From the NCBI RefSeq assembly GCF_001012815.1, contig NZ_JYJP01000143.1:88549-152548 (forward strand): a stretch of DNA of 64,000 bases, read 5' to 3'. Positions 39,369 to 50,395 of this stretch are shown here, piece by piece (within the stretch, counting starts at the first letter, position 1; each line of letters begins with the position of its first letter). This DNA is from Vibrio mexicanus. GTDB taxonomy: Bacteria; Pseudomonadota; Gammaproteobacteria; Enterobacterales; Vibrionaceae. Both the position numbers and the translations under genes were made by a program. The notes under the pieces were generated by a model. That model saw nothing but the letters and a program-made list of their open reading frames with translations. It was not told the DNA's origin and did not search any database.

Positions 39369-41773
39369 TTAGTTCCAATCGAATAGGTTCTGTATCCAGC
39401 CTTTCGATTGATTTTCACAATGCTGCTTGAACGTCTGATTTACATCCCAAACTGGCAACTTTGTTTGGCTAGCACAGTCTATTTCTAGTGCCCCTTCAGG
39501 CAAAGCACGTACGCCCACGGTTGTAATACCTCGTGGCCAAGGGAGAGATAACTTCTCAGGAATTCTCGACTCAAGATAATCGGAATACACTCTTAGCGCC
39601 CCACTAGAGCCGGTTAGTTTGGTTGGTTTGTTATCGTCTCGGCCAAGCCAGATAGTCGTTACCTCACGCCCATCGACCCCTACAAACCAGCTGTCTCGAG
39701 TATCGTTACTGGTTCCGGTTTTACCGGCAAGCGCCGCCCAAGCAAAACGGTTATTGAGATAACGGCCAGTTCCTTCCATCACGCCACGTTTCATCGCGTA
39801 GGTGGTCAGCCAAGCCGCTTGCTGGTCAACGGTCTGTTTAACTCTTGGGATAGATTCGTACAGGACATTACCATCTAAATCGATAACCGAACGCAAGGCC
39901 GACAGCTCAGCCTTTCTGCCTGAGTTAGTCAGCGTTTGATACATCTGCGCGACTTGGTATGGCGTCAAAGTGAATGACCCCAAAAACATCGACGGCACAG
40001 GCGAATCTCAGCTCTATCAACACCAAGCTTCTCCAGCGTGTTCACTACATTTGGGATACCTAATTGCATACCTAATTGAACCGTTGGCACATTCAAGGAG
40101 CGAGAAAGCGCCGAGTATAGCGGAACATCACCTCTAAACTTTCGATCGTAGTTTCTTGGCGACCAAACATTGCCTTGGCTGCCTTTCAAACTGATCGGCT
40201 TATCTTGCAGTGTTGTCGCCAGATTGTATTTCTCTGGCTGGCTCAGTGCAGTGAGATACACGGCTGGTTTTGCCAACGAGCCAATTTGTCGGCTGGCGTT
40301 CAACGCGCGGTTAAAACCGTCATAGCCAGTTCGCTTACCACCAACCATCGCGCGAATTTCACCACTGTGACGGTCGACCGCAATCGCAGCGGCTTCCAAC
40401 TCTTTCCCTGCCGTTTTCGCCAGTTGGGGTATGCGAGATGAAATCGCGTTCTCAAGCTCGTGCTGAGAAACCGGGTCGAGCGAGGTAAAGACTCTTAAGC
40501 CATTTTGCGACTGAAATGCAGGGCCGACTTTCTCTCTCAACTCAATATTAAGCTGCTGGAAGTATGCTGGCTGGCGACTTGCAATACGAGGGTTGTCCTG
40601 AATGTCTAACGGACGATTAGCAGCTTCATCATACTCTGATGCCGTCAAGGTGTTTTGCTGCATCATCAGGCGCAGCACCAAGTCACGACGCTGCTTTGCG
40701 CGATCTGGGAAGCGAATAGGATTGTAATACGACGGTCCTTTAACCATGCCGACTAAAAGTGCTAACTGATCAATACGCAATTCTTGAATTGGCTGACCAA
40801 AGTAGAGCCGAGAAGCCAGTCCAAAACCGTGAATCGCTTCACCGCCACTTTGACCTAAGTAAACCTCATTCAAATAGGCTTCGAGAATCTGGTCTTTGTC
40901 GTAGCGGTAATCGAGAATGATGGCGATGTAAGCTTCCCTAAGCTTGCGCCACAACGTACGCTCACTCGACAAGAAGATATTCTTTGCTAACTGCTGGGTT
41001 AAGGTACTGCCCCCTTGCACCGTGCGGCCGGCTTTAGCATTGGCCACTGCTGCGCGAAGTATTGCTACAGGCGACACGCCATCATGCTGATAGAAGTTGC
41101 GATCTTCCGTGGCAAGCAGAGCATCCACCATCACCTCAGGGAACTGCTCTCTGCGTAGGAAAAGGCGCTGCTCTGGCGTATTTCTCTCAAGCATTCCAAG
41201 CATCTTAGGCTCAATCCGCAGATACCCGAGATCGCCTCGTTGATCCAAAGATTGAATACGCTGTAAGCCTGATTGATCAAAGTGCAGCATGACGTGTCTG
41301 TCCGCTTCCGGTCCATCAGAAAACTCAAACGGACGACGAATCAATTCAACACGTGTGGAAGAGGCAGAGTATTCACCCGCATAACGTGGTGAGCGCACTT
41401 TTCGATAGTTGAGGACATCAAGTTCATTGGTCAGCTCTTTCAGCGAAAGAGTGTCGCCCGGAGAAAGATGCAAAATTCGCGCATAGACCACAGTCGGCAA
41501 ATCAAACAGCTGGCCTTCAAAGCGCTGCTTAACCACGCTGTCTAGATAAATACCAACGAACAAAAGCACGGAAAACAGTGCCAAGGCACTCTTCCATGTA
41601 ATTCCCCATAGCTTTTGCTTCCACGAACGTTTGTTTGCTGCACTTTTCTTCGACGGACTTTTCTTGGCAGTAGAGCGGCGCGGCGATTTTTTCGCTGCAG
41701 CTTTACTAGCAGTTTTCTTCGTCGTTCGCTTGGTTGTCGGCTTCTTCGAGGTTGGCTTTTTAGGCGTTGTCAT
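39369..41773 (-). CDS. mrcB: Penicillin-binding protein 1B, one frameshift
   Basis: Bifunctional class A peptidoglycan synthase. A cytoplasmic basic tail (residues 1-54) precedes one membrane helix (about 59-78). Next come a UB2H-like domain, the GT51 glycosyltransferase with catalytic Glu in ATEDRNFYQHDG and QGGSTLTQQLAKN, and the transpeptidase with SLAK, SLN and KTGTS. The frame breaks near 40000, where CGCCTGTG stands for CGCCCTGTG on the minus strand; the added C joins AEIRPVPSMFLGSFTLTP. About 801 residues. The ATG at 41773 overlaps the hrpB stop (TAATG); longer starts would run through hrpB. Confidence 0.93.
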
Positions 41774-44255
41774 TATTTGTCCAACTGTCGTTTCGTTTTG
41801 GTTGTTGCTACGTGATTTGCAGGATCGTCTGGCCAAACGTGTTTTGGATAGCGTCCCTTCATCTCTTTTTGCACTTCCTTGTAAGACCCTGCCCAAAAAC
41901 TGGCAAGATCTCGCGTTAGCTGAAGTGGCCTTTGTGCGGGTGAAAGCAGCTCTAACACCACTTTCTTTGTCCCTTGAGCAATTTCAGGTGAACTTTGCTC
42001 ACCGTACATCTCTTGCATTCTGACCGATAACAGTGGCTCATGACCCACTTGATAGCGAATGCGCTTGTTGGAGCCGGTCGGCACTCGGTAATGCGTCGGC
42101 AACCACGTGTTAATTTCTTGATTGAGCGGCCATCCCAAGCGCGCTTCTAAAGCCTCTTTCACTGAAAGCTTGGCCAACTGTTTAACTGACTTAATGCCAT
42201 TCATATAAGGCGTTAACCACGCTTCTAGATCATCCAGTAAGCTTTGATCATCCATACTTGGCCAAGACTCATTCGGCAGCCACTCGATTGCACAGCGAAC
42301 ACGCTCAAGGTACTCGTTATCGCTTTCCTTCCACTCTAGTACTGAAAGGCCTTTACGACGGATAAAATTAAGTAAAGCTTGCGTCATTTTTTCGCCATCA
42401 GGCGCTGGAAGGTCGCGCGTTTTTATCACTAACTTACCCAACGTTAGGCGCTGCTGAGCCACGAGCGAGCCTCTGTTTTCATCCCAATCGACGTGCTCTT
42501 GGTCATAAAAAGCATCAGGGAAACACTCTGCTAGCTCATCGATATCGACTTTCACCGCTCGAAACACTTGGCTTGCATCTCGCCCTGTACGCATTAAGTC
42601 AAAAGCAACGACATAGGCTTCATCAGACAGGGTTTGCTCATTACTGAGCTCCGCGCCATGGCCGTTAGCGAGTCGAAAAGCACTATGGGAAGCTCCAGCA
42701 CTGCGTCGCTGAGCAATTCGGTCAGGGTAAGCAAGTGATAACGCTAAACCTAATTCGCTCTCTTCTACTTTTTCCAATGAGAAAGAGACTTTGAGTTTAT
42801 TCGCCAACTGTTTCGCTCGCGTTAATACCCGTCGTCCATTGCTGTGCTTACCGATGGATAGTCGGTGCAGGCTGTATTGCAAATCCAACATGTTGCGTTC
42901 AGGCTCTTCCACTAACGCCGCAGCAGCAATCGCTGTTTGCAGCATACTTGGGCCTTGGGATTTTGCTCGGACTAACATGCTGGCTAATCGTGGCTCTATA
43001 CCTAATGAGTATGCCTCGCGGCCTTGAGGAGTAAGTTGCCCCGCTTCATCAATTAACTGCAATTGAACAAGAAGTGATTGCGCTTGAGAGAAAGCGGCTT
43101 GAGGAGGTAAATCCAACCATCGTAACCCTGAAGGATCTTGCTCCCCCAGTTAATAAGCTCCATCACTAGTGAACTTAGGTCGGTGTGGAGTATTTCTGCG
43201 CTCGGAACCTTAGGCTGTTGATTAAGCTGCTGTTCGCTGTATAGGCGGCAGCAAAAACCTGCTTCTATCCGTCCTGCACGGCCTGCGCGTTGATGAGCGG
43301 ATGATTGGGCAATACGTACTTGTTCTAACTTAGTGATACCGGTTTTAGGGTCGAACTTCGCGACTCTTTCTAAGCCGGAATCGACAACGATTCGAATGCC
43401 TTCGATGGTCAAGGACGTTTCGGCAATATTCGTTGCCAATACCACTTTGCGACGTGCTTGCTCCGCCGGAGCAATCGCTTTTTGCTGCTGAGCGTAGTCG
43501 AGCTGTCCATACAAAGGGCAAACATCGATATCACTGGGCAAATCTAGCTGCTCTTCCAGTTGACGAATCGCGCCAGTACCCGGCAGAAATGCCAGCAATG
43601 ATCCTGACTGCGTGCTCATTAACTGACGAATGGTTTCCGCCATTTTAGGCACTAATCGATCGTTAACAGCCAGTGGTTTGTAACTGTAATCAATAGGGAA
43701 ACTGCGGCCTTGCGACTCAATGTATTTCGCATCTGGCATCAAAGCCTGCAACGCCTCCTGATCTAAAGTCGCCGACATTACCACCAATTTAAGATCGTCG
43801 CGCAAGGCTTCTTGGATCTCTAAACACAGTGCTAAGCCCATATCCGCATGAATACTTCTCTCATGAAATTCGTCAAAGATGATCGCGTCAATACCTGTGA
43901 GCTCTGGGTCTGATTGAATCATTCTTGTCAGGATCCCTTCCGTCACAATCTCAAGTTGAGTTTGATCACTCACCTTAGATTCACCTTTGACTCGATACCC
44001 GACTCGCTGACCCACTGACTCAGCCAACTGCTTAGACAGATAAGTAGCTATATTGCGCGCAGCCAAACGTCTTGGTTCTAGCATAATAATTCGCCCTTGA
44101 ACCGCACTTCGCTTAACCAACTGGAGTGGGAAGTAGGTCGACTTACCCGCACCGGGTTCTGCTTTTAAGATTGTTTGGTGACAAGAGCGGATTGAATCAA
44201 GAAGATCATCAATAACGCTTTCAATAGGTAAAGTGTGAGAAGGAGCTTGTGACAA
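41773..44255 (-). CDS. hrpB: ATP-dependent RNA helicase HrpB, one frameshift
   Basis: DEAH-type helicase. Motif I reads AEPGAGKST, motif II IIFDEFHERS, motif III VMSATLD and motif VI HQRAGRAGR, followed by the helicase-associated and HrpB C-terminal regions ending GRYPKHVWPDDP. The frame breaks near 43145, where the minus strand has five G for an expected six; one added base gives INWGEQDPSGLRWLDLPP and about 827 residues. A TTG at 44255 (SQAPSHTLPIESVIDDL follows) with AGGGAT upstream is the likely start, since the longer frame would overlap the sfsA promoter. Substrate unknown; it is upstream of mrcB as in E. coli. Confidence 0.88.
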
Positions 44256-44310
44256 TGGGCTATCCCTATGATTTAATATCGAGACTATTGTACATAAAAA
44301 CAGTAATAAA

Positions 44311-45057
44311 ATGCACTTCAAACCTTCTTTACAAGCGGGAACGCTCATCAAGCGTTACAAGCGCTTTCTTGCGGATATTGAACTTTCCGATGGCGAAGTT
44401 CGTACTATTCACTGCGCCAACACCGGTGCTATGACGGGGTGTGCAACGCCGGGCGACACTGTGCTTTATTCCACTTCTGATAACGCCAAGAGAAAGTACC
44501 CAAATAGTTGGGAGCTAACTCAGACACAAACGGGTCACCACATTTGTGTCAACACCGCACGCGCAAATCAACTGGCGGTCGATGCAATAAACAACGGCGT
44601 GATAAAAGAGCTGCAAGGCTATAACGAGCTGAAAACTGAAGTGAAGTATGGCAGTGAAAATAGTCGCATCGATATCTTGCTCAATAGCCAAGATAAGCCA
44701 CACTGTTATGTAGAAGTGAAAAGCGTGACTCTGTTGGATGACACCGAAGAAGATGGACAGGGCTACTTCCCTGATACAGTGACAACTCGAGGTCAAAAGC
44801 ACCTGCGGGAGCTCACAGAAATGGCAAATAATGGAAGCAGAGCGGTACTTTTGTTTACTGTTTTACATTCAGGCATTGAAAAAGTTTCGGCTGCCCACCA
44901 TATAGATGCCAATTATTCGAAATTATTGGACCAAGCAATACAACAAGGTGTGGAGGTACTGTGCTACAAAGCAGAGTTCTCCGAAGATGGCTTCTCTCTC
45001 AAATCTGCTGTTGAATTTATCAATAACAGTAAAAAAGTGATGCCACCTTCACAATGA
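44311..45057 (+). CDS. sfsA: SfsA family protein
   Basis: DNA/RNA-nuclease-like protein first named for sugar fermentation stimulation. Typical stretches are HCANTGAMTGC near the N-terminus, CYVEVKSVTL and PDTVTTRGQKHLRELTEM in the centre. The latter two resemble a PD-(D/E)xK nuclease core. 248 residues, slightly longer than E. coli SfsA. It is divergent from hrpB across a 55-base gap and followed by dksA, the usual order in gammaproteobacteria. Confidence 0.92.
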   Translation: MHFKPSLQAGTLIKRYKRFLADIELSDGEVRTIHCANTGAMTGCATPGDTVLYSTSDNAKRKYPNSWELTQTQTGHHICVNTARANQLAVDAINNGVIKELQGYNELKTEVKYGSENSRIDILLNSQDKPHCYVEVKSVTLLDDTEEDGQGYFPDTVTTRGQKHLRELTEMANNGSRAVLLFTVLHSGIEKVSAAHHIDANYSKLLDQAIQQGVEVLCYKAEFSEDGFSLKSAVEFINNSKKVMPPSQ

Positions 45058-45165
45058 CAATAAGATTAGTTTCCTAGAATTGCCACCTCAGTTTGTTTTT
45101 GCTATAGATACCCGCCTTAAATTGACTGCTCAAGCAGTTGACTAGGTGTTAGTAGGAGTTGCTGC

Positions 45166-45612
45166 ATGCCAGAATCAAAGAAAAAAGCGCTAGGCATCCT
45201 AGCCATTGCAGGTGTTGAGCCTTATCAAGAAAAGCCGGGTGAAGAGTACATGTCACCTGAGCAGATGGCTCATTTTACAAAGATTTTAGAAGCTTGGCGT
45301 AATCAGCTTAGGGAAGAAGTAGAACGCACGGTTCATCACATGCAAGATGAAGCGGCTAACTTCCCAGACCCTGTCGACCGCGCTTCGCAAGAAGAAGAGT
45401 TCAGCCTAGAGTTGCGTAACCGTGACCGCGAGCGTCGCTTGATCAAGAAGATTGAGAAAACGCTGACTAAGATCGAAGAAGACGATTTTGGTTTCTGTGA
45501 GTCATGTGGTGTGGAAATCGGCATCCGCCGTCTAGAAGCACGCCCTACTGCAGACCTTTGTATTGACTGTAAAACACTTGCAGAAATCAAAGAAAAACAG
45601 ATGCAAGGCTAA
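45166..45612 (+). CDS. dksA: RNA polymerase-binding transcription factor DksA
   Basis: Cofactor of ppGpp that acts through the secondary channel of RNA polymerase. A coiled coil with the tip acidic motif DPVDRASQEE is followed by a zinc finger with spacing C-x2-C-x17-C-x2-C (CESC ... CIDC). 148 residues. Its own terminator follows. Confidence 0.96.
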   Translation: MPESKKKALGILAIAGVEPYQEKPGEEYMSPEQMAHFTKILEAWRNQLREEVERTVHHMQDEAANFPDPVDRASQEEEFSLELRNRDRERRLIKKIEKTLTKIEEDDFGFCESCGVEIGIRRLEARPTADLCIDCKTLAEIKEKQMQG

Positions 45613-45629
45613 CGAAGTCGAGTCATAAG

Positions 45630-45660
45630 AAAGGGAGCTTACGCTCCCTTTTTGTTGTTT
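45630..45660 (+). terminator. Terminator after dksA
   Basis: Stem AAGGGAGC / GCTCCCTT with a four-base loop and a T-rich tail. Confidence 0.85.
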
Positions 45661-45719
45661 TTATACCCTTTGAATTTGTTGTTTTTTGGGGCTGCTGCGC
45701 CCATACAGGTTAAACACAT

Positions 45720-46609
45720 ATGAGTTACATCGGCCGATTTGCACCCTCTCCTTCTGGCCCACTTCACTTTGGTTCTCTCGTTGCCGCGCTCGGCAGCTAC
45801 TTTCAGGCGAAGTCTCAGCAAGGCAAATGGTTGGTTCGCATTGAAGACATCGACCCACCACGAGAAGTTGAAGGTTCGGCAGAGTTAATCTTACAGGCAC
45901 TCAAGGCTTATGAGCTCAATTGGGATGATGAAGTCACTTATCAAAGTGACCGCCACAATCTGTACCAACAGCAGATCGATAAATGGCTAGCAAACGGCCA
46001 GGCATATTACTGCCAATGCACTCGAAAACAGATCAAACAATCAGGTGGATATTACCTTGGCACGTGTCGAAATAATCCACCTAACAATGTTGATGAGTGC
46101 GCGATTCGCTTGCGCATGGATCATCCGGTCAATCAGTTTACCGACCTTAGACATGGCGACATGCTCATTCCTAATGCGCTCGCACAAGAAGACTTCATCA
46201 TCAAACGACGCGATGGCCTTTATGCTACAACCTAGCGGTTGTCATAGATGACATAGAGCAAGGCATAACAGAGATAGTACGAGGCGCCGATCTCATCGAG
46301 CCCACAGGGCGACAAATCAGTTTGTATAAAACTCTTAACGTTGAGCCCGTAAACTATCTGCACTTGCCACTCGCAATGGATGAAAATGGCAATAAGCTGT
46401 CCAAGCAAAATCATGCAACGGCGATTGATATCAACAACCCAAAACCGACGCTGCTAATGGCAATGACGTTTCTAGGCTTTCAATTGCCACATGACATTGA
46501 AGCTAAAACAGTCAGCGAAATCATTGCTTGGGGAAGCCAGAATTGGCGCATTGTTCAACTGCCTGATTCGACCAAGATCACAGCAAAGTTCTCAAATGAG
46601 GCTGTGTAA
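45720..46609 (+). CDS. gluQ: Glutamyl-queuosine tRNA(Asp) synthetase, one frameshift
   Basis: Attaches glutamate to queuosine at position 34 of tRNA(Asp). It is a truncated GluRS-like enzyme without the anticodon-binding domain. The N-terminus has the class I signature FAPSPSGPLHFGSL, a zinc region with YYCQCTRKQ and a later GTCRNN, and the KMSKS-like GNKLSKQNHA near the C-terminus. The frame breaks near 46226, where GCTACAAC stands for an expected GCTTACAAC; one added T continues LYAYNLAVVIDDIEQG and gives 296 residues. Order dksA-gluQ-pcnB-folK-panBC is conserved. Confidence 0.92.
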
Positions 46610-46697
46610 GCTATTATTAGCCGCAAAATTCATCCTCACTGGGTGATAACACGTATACCAACAGAGATTGGCTAAGCCGATCTTTAATAGAATTTAG

Positions 46698-48059
46698 ATG
46701 AAAAACAACGACCAAACACAAAGCGAGACTACCGTGTATCCAGAACTTTCACTGAATATCATTGCTCGCCAAGAGCACAATGTTTCGCGAAAAAAAATCA
46801 GCGACAATGCACTAAAAGTTCTCTACCGATTAAACGGTGCAGGCTTTGACGCATACCTTGTGGGTGGTGGCGTACGCGACTTGCTACTTGGTCAGTCTCC
46901 AAAAGATTTTGATATTGCGACCAACGCAACCCCAGAGCAAATCAAGCAACTGTTTCGCAACTGCCGTCTAATTGGCCGTCGCTTTCGTCTAGCACACATC
47001 ATGTTTGGTCGAGACATTATTGAGGTGGCGACATTCCGTGGTCACCATCAAGAACCAAGCAAGAATGTTTCCGCTCAATCCAAAGAAGGAATGCTGCTAC
47101 GCGATAACGTCTATGGCACCATCGATGAAGATGCCGAACGTCGCGATTTCTCAATTAACGCGATGTACTACAGCATCAGCGATTACAGCATTCACGACTA
47201 CGCGGGTGGCGTTGAAGACCTTGAAGACCGATTAATTCGTCTTATTGGCGATCCTGATACGCGCTACCGCGAAGATCCCGTGCGCATGCTGCGCGCGATT
47301 CGTTTTGCAGCCAAACTGGATTTCGACATCGAAGAAGATACTGCAGAACCGATTGAGCACCTTGCCCATCTTCTGCAAGATATTCCGTCAGCAAGACTCT
47401 ATGAAGAGTCATTGAAACTGCTGCAATCGGGCTATGGCTTGGAAACCTACCACCTAATGCGTGAGTACAATCTATTCCAACAGCTATTCCCTGTGTTGGC
47501 CGAGCACTTCACTGAAGACTACTCTTCTCCGACCGAGCTGATGCTGGATCTCGTCCTAGATTCGACAGACATTCGCATTGAAGAAGGCAAGCGCATTAAC
47601 CCTGCGTTTATGTTTGCCGCCATGCTGTGGTATCCGCTAAACAGCCTTGCTGAGTCATTAATGACAGATCGTAAGCTCGGGCATTACGATGCGATCATGG
47701 AAGCCAGCAACATCATCCTCGATCAGCAAGTAAAAACCATTGCAATCCCTCGTCGACACACGGCAACTATCCGTGAGATCTGGCAACTTCAACTGCGCTT
47801 ACCTCGCCGTAATGGCAAACGTGCATTCCGCTTGATGGAACTGAACAAATTCCGTGCGGGCTACGACTTCCTTGAGATGCGCGGCGAAGTTGAAGGCGAA
47901 GAGACAGAACAGCTCGCTAAATGGTGGGAAACGTTCCAAAACGCTGGCCGCAACATGCGCCAAGCCATGGTTGCAGATGTTGATAGCTCAAGCTCTGCAT
48001 CCAAATCAGGCCGTCGCCGCAAGACTTACCGCAAGAAGAAGAGTAAACCAGAATCATGA
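46698..48059 (+). CDS. pcnB: Poly(A) polymerase I
   Basis: Adds 3' poly(A) tails that promote RNA decay. The nucleotidyltransferase head has GGGVRDLLLGQSPKDFDIAT with the metal-binding DFD, and RRDFSINAMYY. The C-terminal tail is basic (GRRRKTYRKKKSKPES), as in the E. coli protein, and probably contacts RNA. 453 residues. The TGA stop overlaps the folK ATG (ATGA). Confidence 0.94.
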   Translation: MKNNDQTQSETTVYPELSLNIIARQEHNVSRKKISDNALKVLYRLNGAGFDAYLVGGGVRDLLLGQSPKDFDIATNATPEQIKQLFRNCRLIGRRFRLAHIMFGRDIIEVATFRGHHQEPSKNVSAQSKEGMLLRDNVYGTIDEDAERRDFSINAMYYSISDYSIHDYAGGVEDLEDRLIRLIGDPDTRYREDPVRMLRAIRFAAKLDFDIEEDTAEPIEHLAHLLQDIPSARLYEESLKLLQSGYGLETYHLMREYNLFQQLFPVLAEHFTEDYSSPTELMLDLVLDSTDIRIEEGKRINPAFMFAAMLWYPLNSLAESLMTDRKLGHYDAIMEASNIILDQQVKTIAIPRRHTATIREIWQLQLRLPRRNGKRAFRLMELNKFRAGYDFLEMRGEVEGEETEQLAKWWETFQNAGRNMRQAMVADVDSSSSASKSGRRRKTYRKKKSKPES

Positions 48060-48541
48060 TCACCGCCTACATCGCCGTGGGCAGCAATCTATCTGATCCT
48101 GTCACGCAAGCTAATGACGCCATTGAAGCCCTAAAGCAGCTGCCAAAGAGTCAGTTTGTCAGTAGCTCTTCGCTTTACTCAAGTACGCCGATGGGGCCTC
48201 AAGACCAACCGGATTACATCAATGCGGTGGTCGCTATCCAAACCGAATTAACGCCTCTTGAACTGCTCGATTGCACTCAAGCTATCGAGTTAGAGCAAGG
48301 GCGTGTCCGCAAAGATGAACGTTGGGGGCCAAGAACCCTCGATCTCGATATCATCTTATACGGCAATGAGGTGATCGATTCCGAACGTCTAACCGTTCCA
48401 CATTATGGAATGAAAGAGCGCGAATTCGTGCTCTACCCGCTCGCAGAAATCGCACCAAGTTTAACTCTCCCTGACGGGACTGACCTGCAAACGCTGCTCA
48501 AAGTAGTCGATAGAAACGGGCTCAGTACTTGGCAATCATAG
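48056..48541 (+). CDS. folK: HPPK (6-hydroxymethyl-dihydropterin pyrophosphokinase)
   Basis: Folate pathway enzyme that pyrophosphorylates hydroxymethyl-dihydropterin. Motifs are GSNLSDP, SSSLYSSTPMGPQDQPDYIN and RWGPRTLDLDIILYG with the catalytic Asp pair. 161 residues. Four-base overlap with pcnB shows coupled translation. Confidence 0.95.
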   Translation: MITAYIAVGSNLSDPVTQANDAIEALKQLPKSQFVSSSSLYSSTPMGPQDQPDYINAVVAIQTELTPLELLDCTQAIELEQGRVRKDERWGPRTLDLDIILYGNEVIDSERLTVPHYGMKEREFVLYPLAEIAPSLTLPDGTDLQTLLKVVDRNGLSTWQS

Positions 48542-48564
48542 CCAACTCCTAGTAAGGAATACCC

Positions 48565-49359
48565 ATGAAAAAAATTACCATCAACGACCTTATCAAATGT
48601 AAAAAAGAGGGTCGAAAGTTCGCGACTTCTACAGCCTATGACGCAAGCTTTGCGCAGCTGTTCGAAAGCCAAAACATGCCCGTTCTTCTTGTTGGAGACT
48701 CTTTGGGCATGGTACTACAAGGCAAAACTGATACCTTGCCTGTTACCGTCGATGACGTGGCTTACCATACGCGCTGTGTGCGCGCAGGCAGCCCGAACTG
48801 CTTGCTAATGGCTGATATGCCATTCATGAGCTACGCAACGCCTGAGCAAGCGTGTGAGAACGCAGCAACGCTAATGCGTGCAGGCGCGAACATGGTGAAA
48901 CTTGAAGGTGGTGACTGGTTAGTTGATACCGTCAAAATGCTTACTGAGCGCGCAGTTCCGGTATGTGCTCACCTAGGCTTGACGCCTCAGTCGGTCAACA
49001 TTTTCGGCGGCTATAAAGTTCAGGGCCGCGAGCAAGAGAATGCCGACCGTATGGTAAAGGATGCCCTAGCACTTCAAGAAGCTGGCGCACAAATTATTCT
49101 GCTTGAATGTGTTCCAGCAGGCTTAGCCGCTCGAATTACCGAAGTACTTGATGTGCCAGTCATTGGTATCGGTGCCGGTAATCAAACTGACGGTCAGATC
49201 TTAGTTATGCACGATATGTTTGGTATTTCGGCGAACTACATGCCAAAATTCTCGAAAAACTTCTTAGCTGAAACAGGCGATATGCGCAAAGCGGTAGCGA
49301 AATACATTGAAGATGTAGAAAGTGCTGCGTTCCCAGATGACGCTCATACCATCGCCTAA
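48565..49359 (+). CDS. panB: 3-methyl-2-oxobutanoate hydroxymethyltransferase
   Basis: First pantothenate enzyme, producing ketopantoate. Motifs are LVGDSLGMVLQGKTDTLPVT with metal-binding Asp, VKLEGG and the catalytic Glu in ILLECVPAGLA. 264 residues, AAGGAA ribosome site. Next to panC as in E. coli. Confidence 0.96.
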   Translation: MKKITINDLIKCKKEGRKFATSTAYDASFAQLFESQNMPVLLVGDSLGMVLQGKTDTLPVTVDDVAYHTRCVRAGSPNCLLMADMPFMSYATPEQACENAATLMRAGANMVKLEGGDWLVDTVKMLTERAVPVCAHLGLTPQSVNIFGGYKVQGREQENADRMVKDALALQEAGAQIILLECVPAGLAARITEVLDVPVIGIGAGNQTDGQILVMHDMFGISANYMPKFSKNFLAETGDMRKAVAKYIEDVESAAFPDDAHTIA

Positions 49360-49383
49360 TTTAACGGTCTATAAGGATTGAAG

Positions 49384-50283
49384 ATGCAGACATTTGCTGA
49401 GATTAGCGCTCTGAGAGAGCAAATCAAACAGTATAAACGTGAAGGTAAGAAAATAGCGTTTGTCCCAACTATGGGCAACCTGCATGAAGGACACCTGACA
49501 CTCGTACGCAAAGCGCGCGAGCACGCCGATGTGGTTGTAGTGAGTATCTTTGTTAATCCAATGCAGTTTGAACGTGCAGACGATTTAGCAAACTACCCGC
49601 GTACCTTAGACGACGACCTAAGCAAACTAACGGCGGAAGCTGTCGAGATTGTCTTTACTCCAACACCAGAGATCATGTACCCAGAAGGTTTGGATAAGCA
49701 GACCTTCGTTGAAGTCCCTGGTCTTTCAACCATGCTTGAAGGCGCATCACGCCCGGGTCATTTCCGCGGCGTGGCAACAATTGTGACTAAGCTATTCAAC
49801 ATCGTTCAACCTGATGTTGCTTGCTTTGGCGAGAAAGACTTCCAACAGCTGGCGGTTATTCGTCAGATGACGCTTGATCTGGCAATGGACATCGAGATAG
49901 TTGGTGTGCCTACTGTTCGTGAAATGGATGGCCTAGCAATGAGCTCACGCAATGGTTTGTTAACCATGGATGAGCGCCAACGTGCGCCAGTGCTAGCAAG
50001 AACCATGCGTTGGATCAGCAGTGCGATTCGTGGTGGCCGTGACGATTACGCATCGGTCATTGAAGATGCCAGCGATCAGCTTAGAGCTGCAGGCCTACAA
50101 CCTGATGAGATCTACATTCGTGATGCCCGAACACTGCAAGCTGTCACCGCAGAATCAAGCCAAGCGGTTATTCTGATGTCGGCTTTCCTCGGCCAAGCCC
50201 GACTCATTGATAACCAAGTGGTTGAAATGGTTGTTGAAAGCAAAGAAGAAGAGTCTGTTGAGACGACTTCTGACAGTGAATAG
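49384..50283 (+). CDS. panC: Pantothenate synthetase
   Basis: Condenses pantoate with beta-alanine through a pantoyl-adenylate. The class I nucleotidyltransferase motifs PTMGNLHEGHLTLV, FGEKDFQQL and AMSSRNGLL are present. The ATG at 49384 lies eight bases after AAGGA; a TTG at 49378 is unlikely. 299 residues, with an acidic C-terminal tail of about 17 residues beyond the usual end. Confidence 0.95.
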   Translation: MQTFAEISALREQIKQYKREGKKIAFVPTMGNLHEGHLTLVRKAREHADVVVVSIFVNPMQFERADDLANYPRTLDDDLSKLTAEAVEIVFTPTPEIMYPEGLDKQTFVEVPGLSTMLEGASRPGHFRGVATIVTKLFNIVQPDVACFGEKDFQQLAVIRQMTLDLAMDIEIVGVPTVREMDGLAMSSRNGLLTMDERQRAPVLARTMRWISSAIRGGRDDYASVIEDASDQLRAAGLQPDEIYIRDARTLQAVTAESSQAVILMSAFLGQARLIDNQVVEMVVESKEEESVETTSDSE

Positions 50284-50317
50284 ACCGTAGTTCCAGATTA
50301 CCTATTCTATGAATATC

Positions 50318-50348
50318 AAAAGGGGTGATGCATCGCATCACCCCTTTT
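50318..50348. terminator. Bidirectional terminator between panC and the ABC exporter
   Basis: Stem AAAAGGGGTGATG / CATCACCCCTTTT with a five-base loop. It serves panC on the plus strand and the permease on the minus strand. Confidence 0.85.
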
Positions 50349-50395
50349 CTATTCTTATTAACGTGTTATACCAGTGTAAGTAAATGCACTACCGC

